Source of the DNA: Thiosulfatihalobacter marinus
GTDB lineage: Bacteria > Pseudomonadota > Alphaproteobacteria > Rhodobacterales > Rhodobacteraceae
Length of the DNA: 64,000 nucleotides
Direction: 5' to 3'
Assembly (NCBI RefSeq): GCF_016019955.1
Contig: NZ_JAECRZ010000002.1
Location: 62,001-126,000 of the forward strand
Both the position numbers and the translations under genes were made by a program. Below the pieces are notes generated by a model. It was not told where the DNA came from and searched no databases. It was given only the letters and a program-made list of their open reading frames with translations. Numbering within the stretch: the first letter of the stretch is position 1; the number at the start of each line of letters is the position of its first letter. Shown here one piece after another: positions 63,952 to 64,000 of this stretch.

Positions 63952-64000
63952 GGTGGATCGGGCGCGGCCATATTGCAGGGCGGAGCGCGGGCACATGTCC

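Noticed and set aside
1-64000. tRNA, rRNA, CRISPR arrays, prophage or transposase genes
   Set aside because: None could be supported by reading; a tRNA or CRISPR scan would be needed to rule them out formally.

Overview
The window looks like chromosomal DNA from a marine alphaproteobacterium of the Rhodobacterales (roseobacter/Paracoccus-like). The evidence is high GC with GC-rich codon use throughout, a complete beta-hydroxyaspartate cycle cluster (bhcR-bhcABCD), a PccR-type regulator beside propionyl-CoA carboxylase genes, betIBA, two MaeB-type malic enzymes, and a dispersed intergenic repeat (core like GGATATTT...GCCAAAAGAAG) that I associate with this group. The genus cannot be fixed from the sequence alone. 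I see no rRNA, tRNA, CRISPR array, prophage or transposase gene. The only mobile-element-like DNA is a 268-bp MITE at 11722-11989.

Layout. 1-4160: propionyl-CoA synthetase (prpE, cut by the window edge) and a malic enzyme, both on the minus strand. 4543-9076: a tightly coupled nucleoside-salvage operon cdd-deoA-deoB-add-upp. 9154-15395: SPOR-domain envelope protein, an M48-like protein without its zinc motif, an acyl-CoA ligase with the MITE at its stop codon, a DMT exporter and a Hint-domain protein. 15468-23467 (minus): fatty-acid oxidation genes (fadB/J, fadA, a long acyl-CoA dehydrogenase), GST and two MerR regulators with a LiuR-like operator between them. 23586-25841: two hotdog thioesterases and a MATE pump. 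25913-27644 (minus): arsC-like, pyrD and DUF952 with ATGA-type overlaps. 27756-31887: periplasmic 5'-nucleotidase, TPR-sulfotransferase and SRAP protein.

32006-41616 is the metabolic highlight: ureidoglycine aminohydrolase (allE), bhcR, bhcABCD, an Epd-like GAPDH and a second 759-residue malic enzyme. BhcC joins glycine and glyoxylate to beta-hydroxyaspartate, BhcB makes iminosuccinate, BhcD reduces it to aspartate, and BhcA transaminates aspartate with a second glyoxylate to give oxaloacetate and regenerate glycine. The adjacent GAPDH-like and malic enzyme genes could route C4 product or supply cofactor, but that is inference.

41833-54931 is mixed housekeeping: SLC13/RCK transporter, YebC, acyltransferase-3, argP/lysE, DMT transporter, DUF1036 protein, choline oxidation (betI, betB, betA), YdcH and an alpha/beta hydrolase. 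54977-63951 holds the propionyl-CoA assimilation block: pccR, an MFS exporter, pccB, six small or poorly characterised genes, and pccA. TTTGCAAA-like half sites occur upstream of prpE, pccR and pccB, so the two ends of the window may form one PccR regulon.
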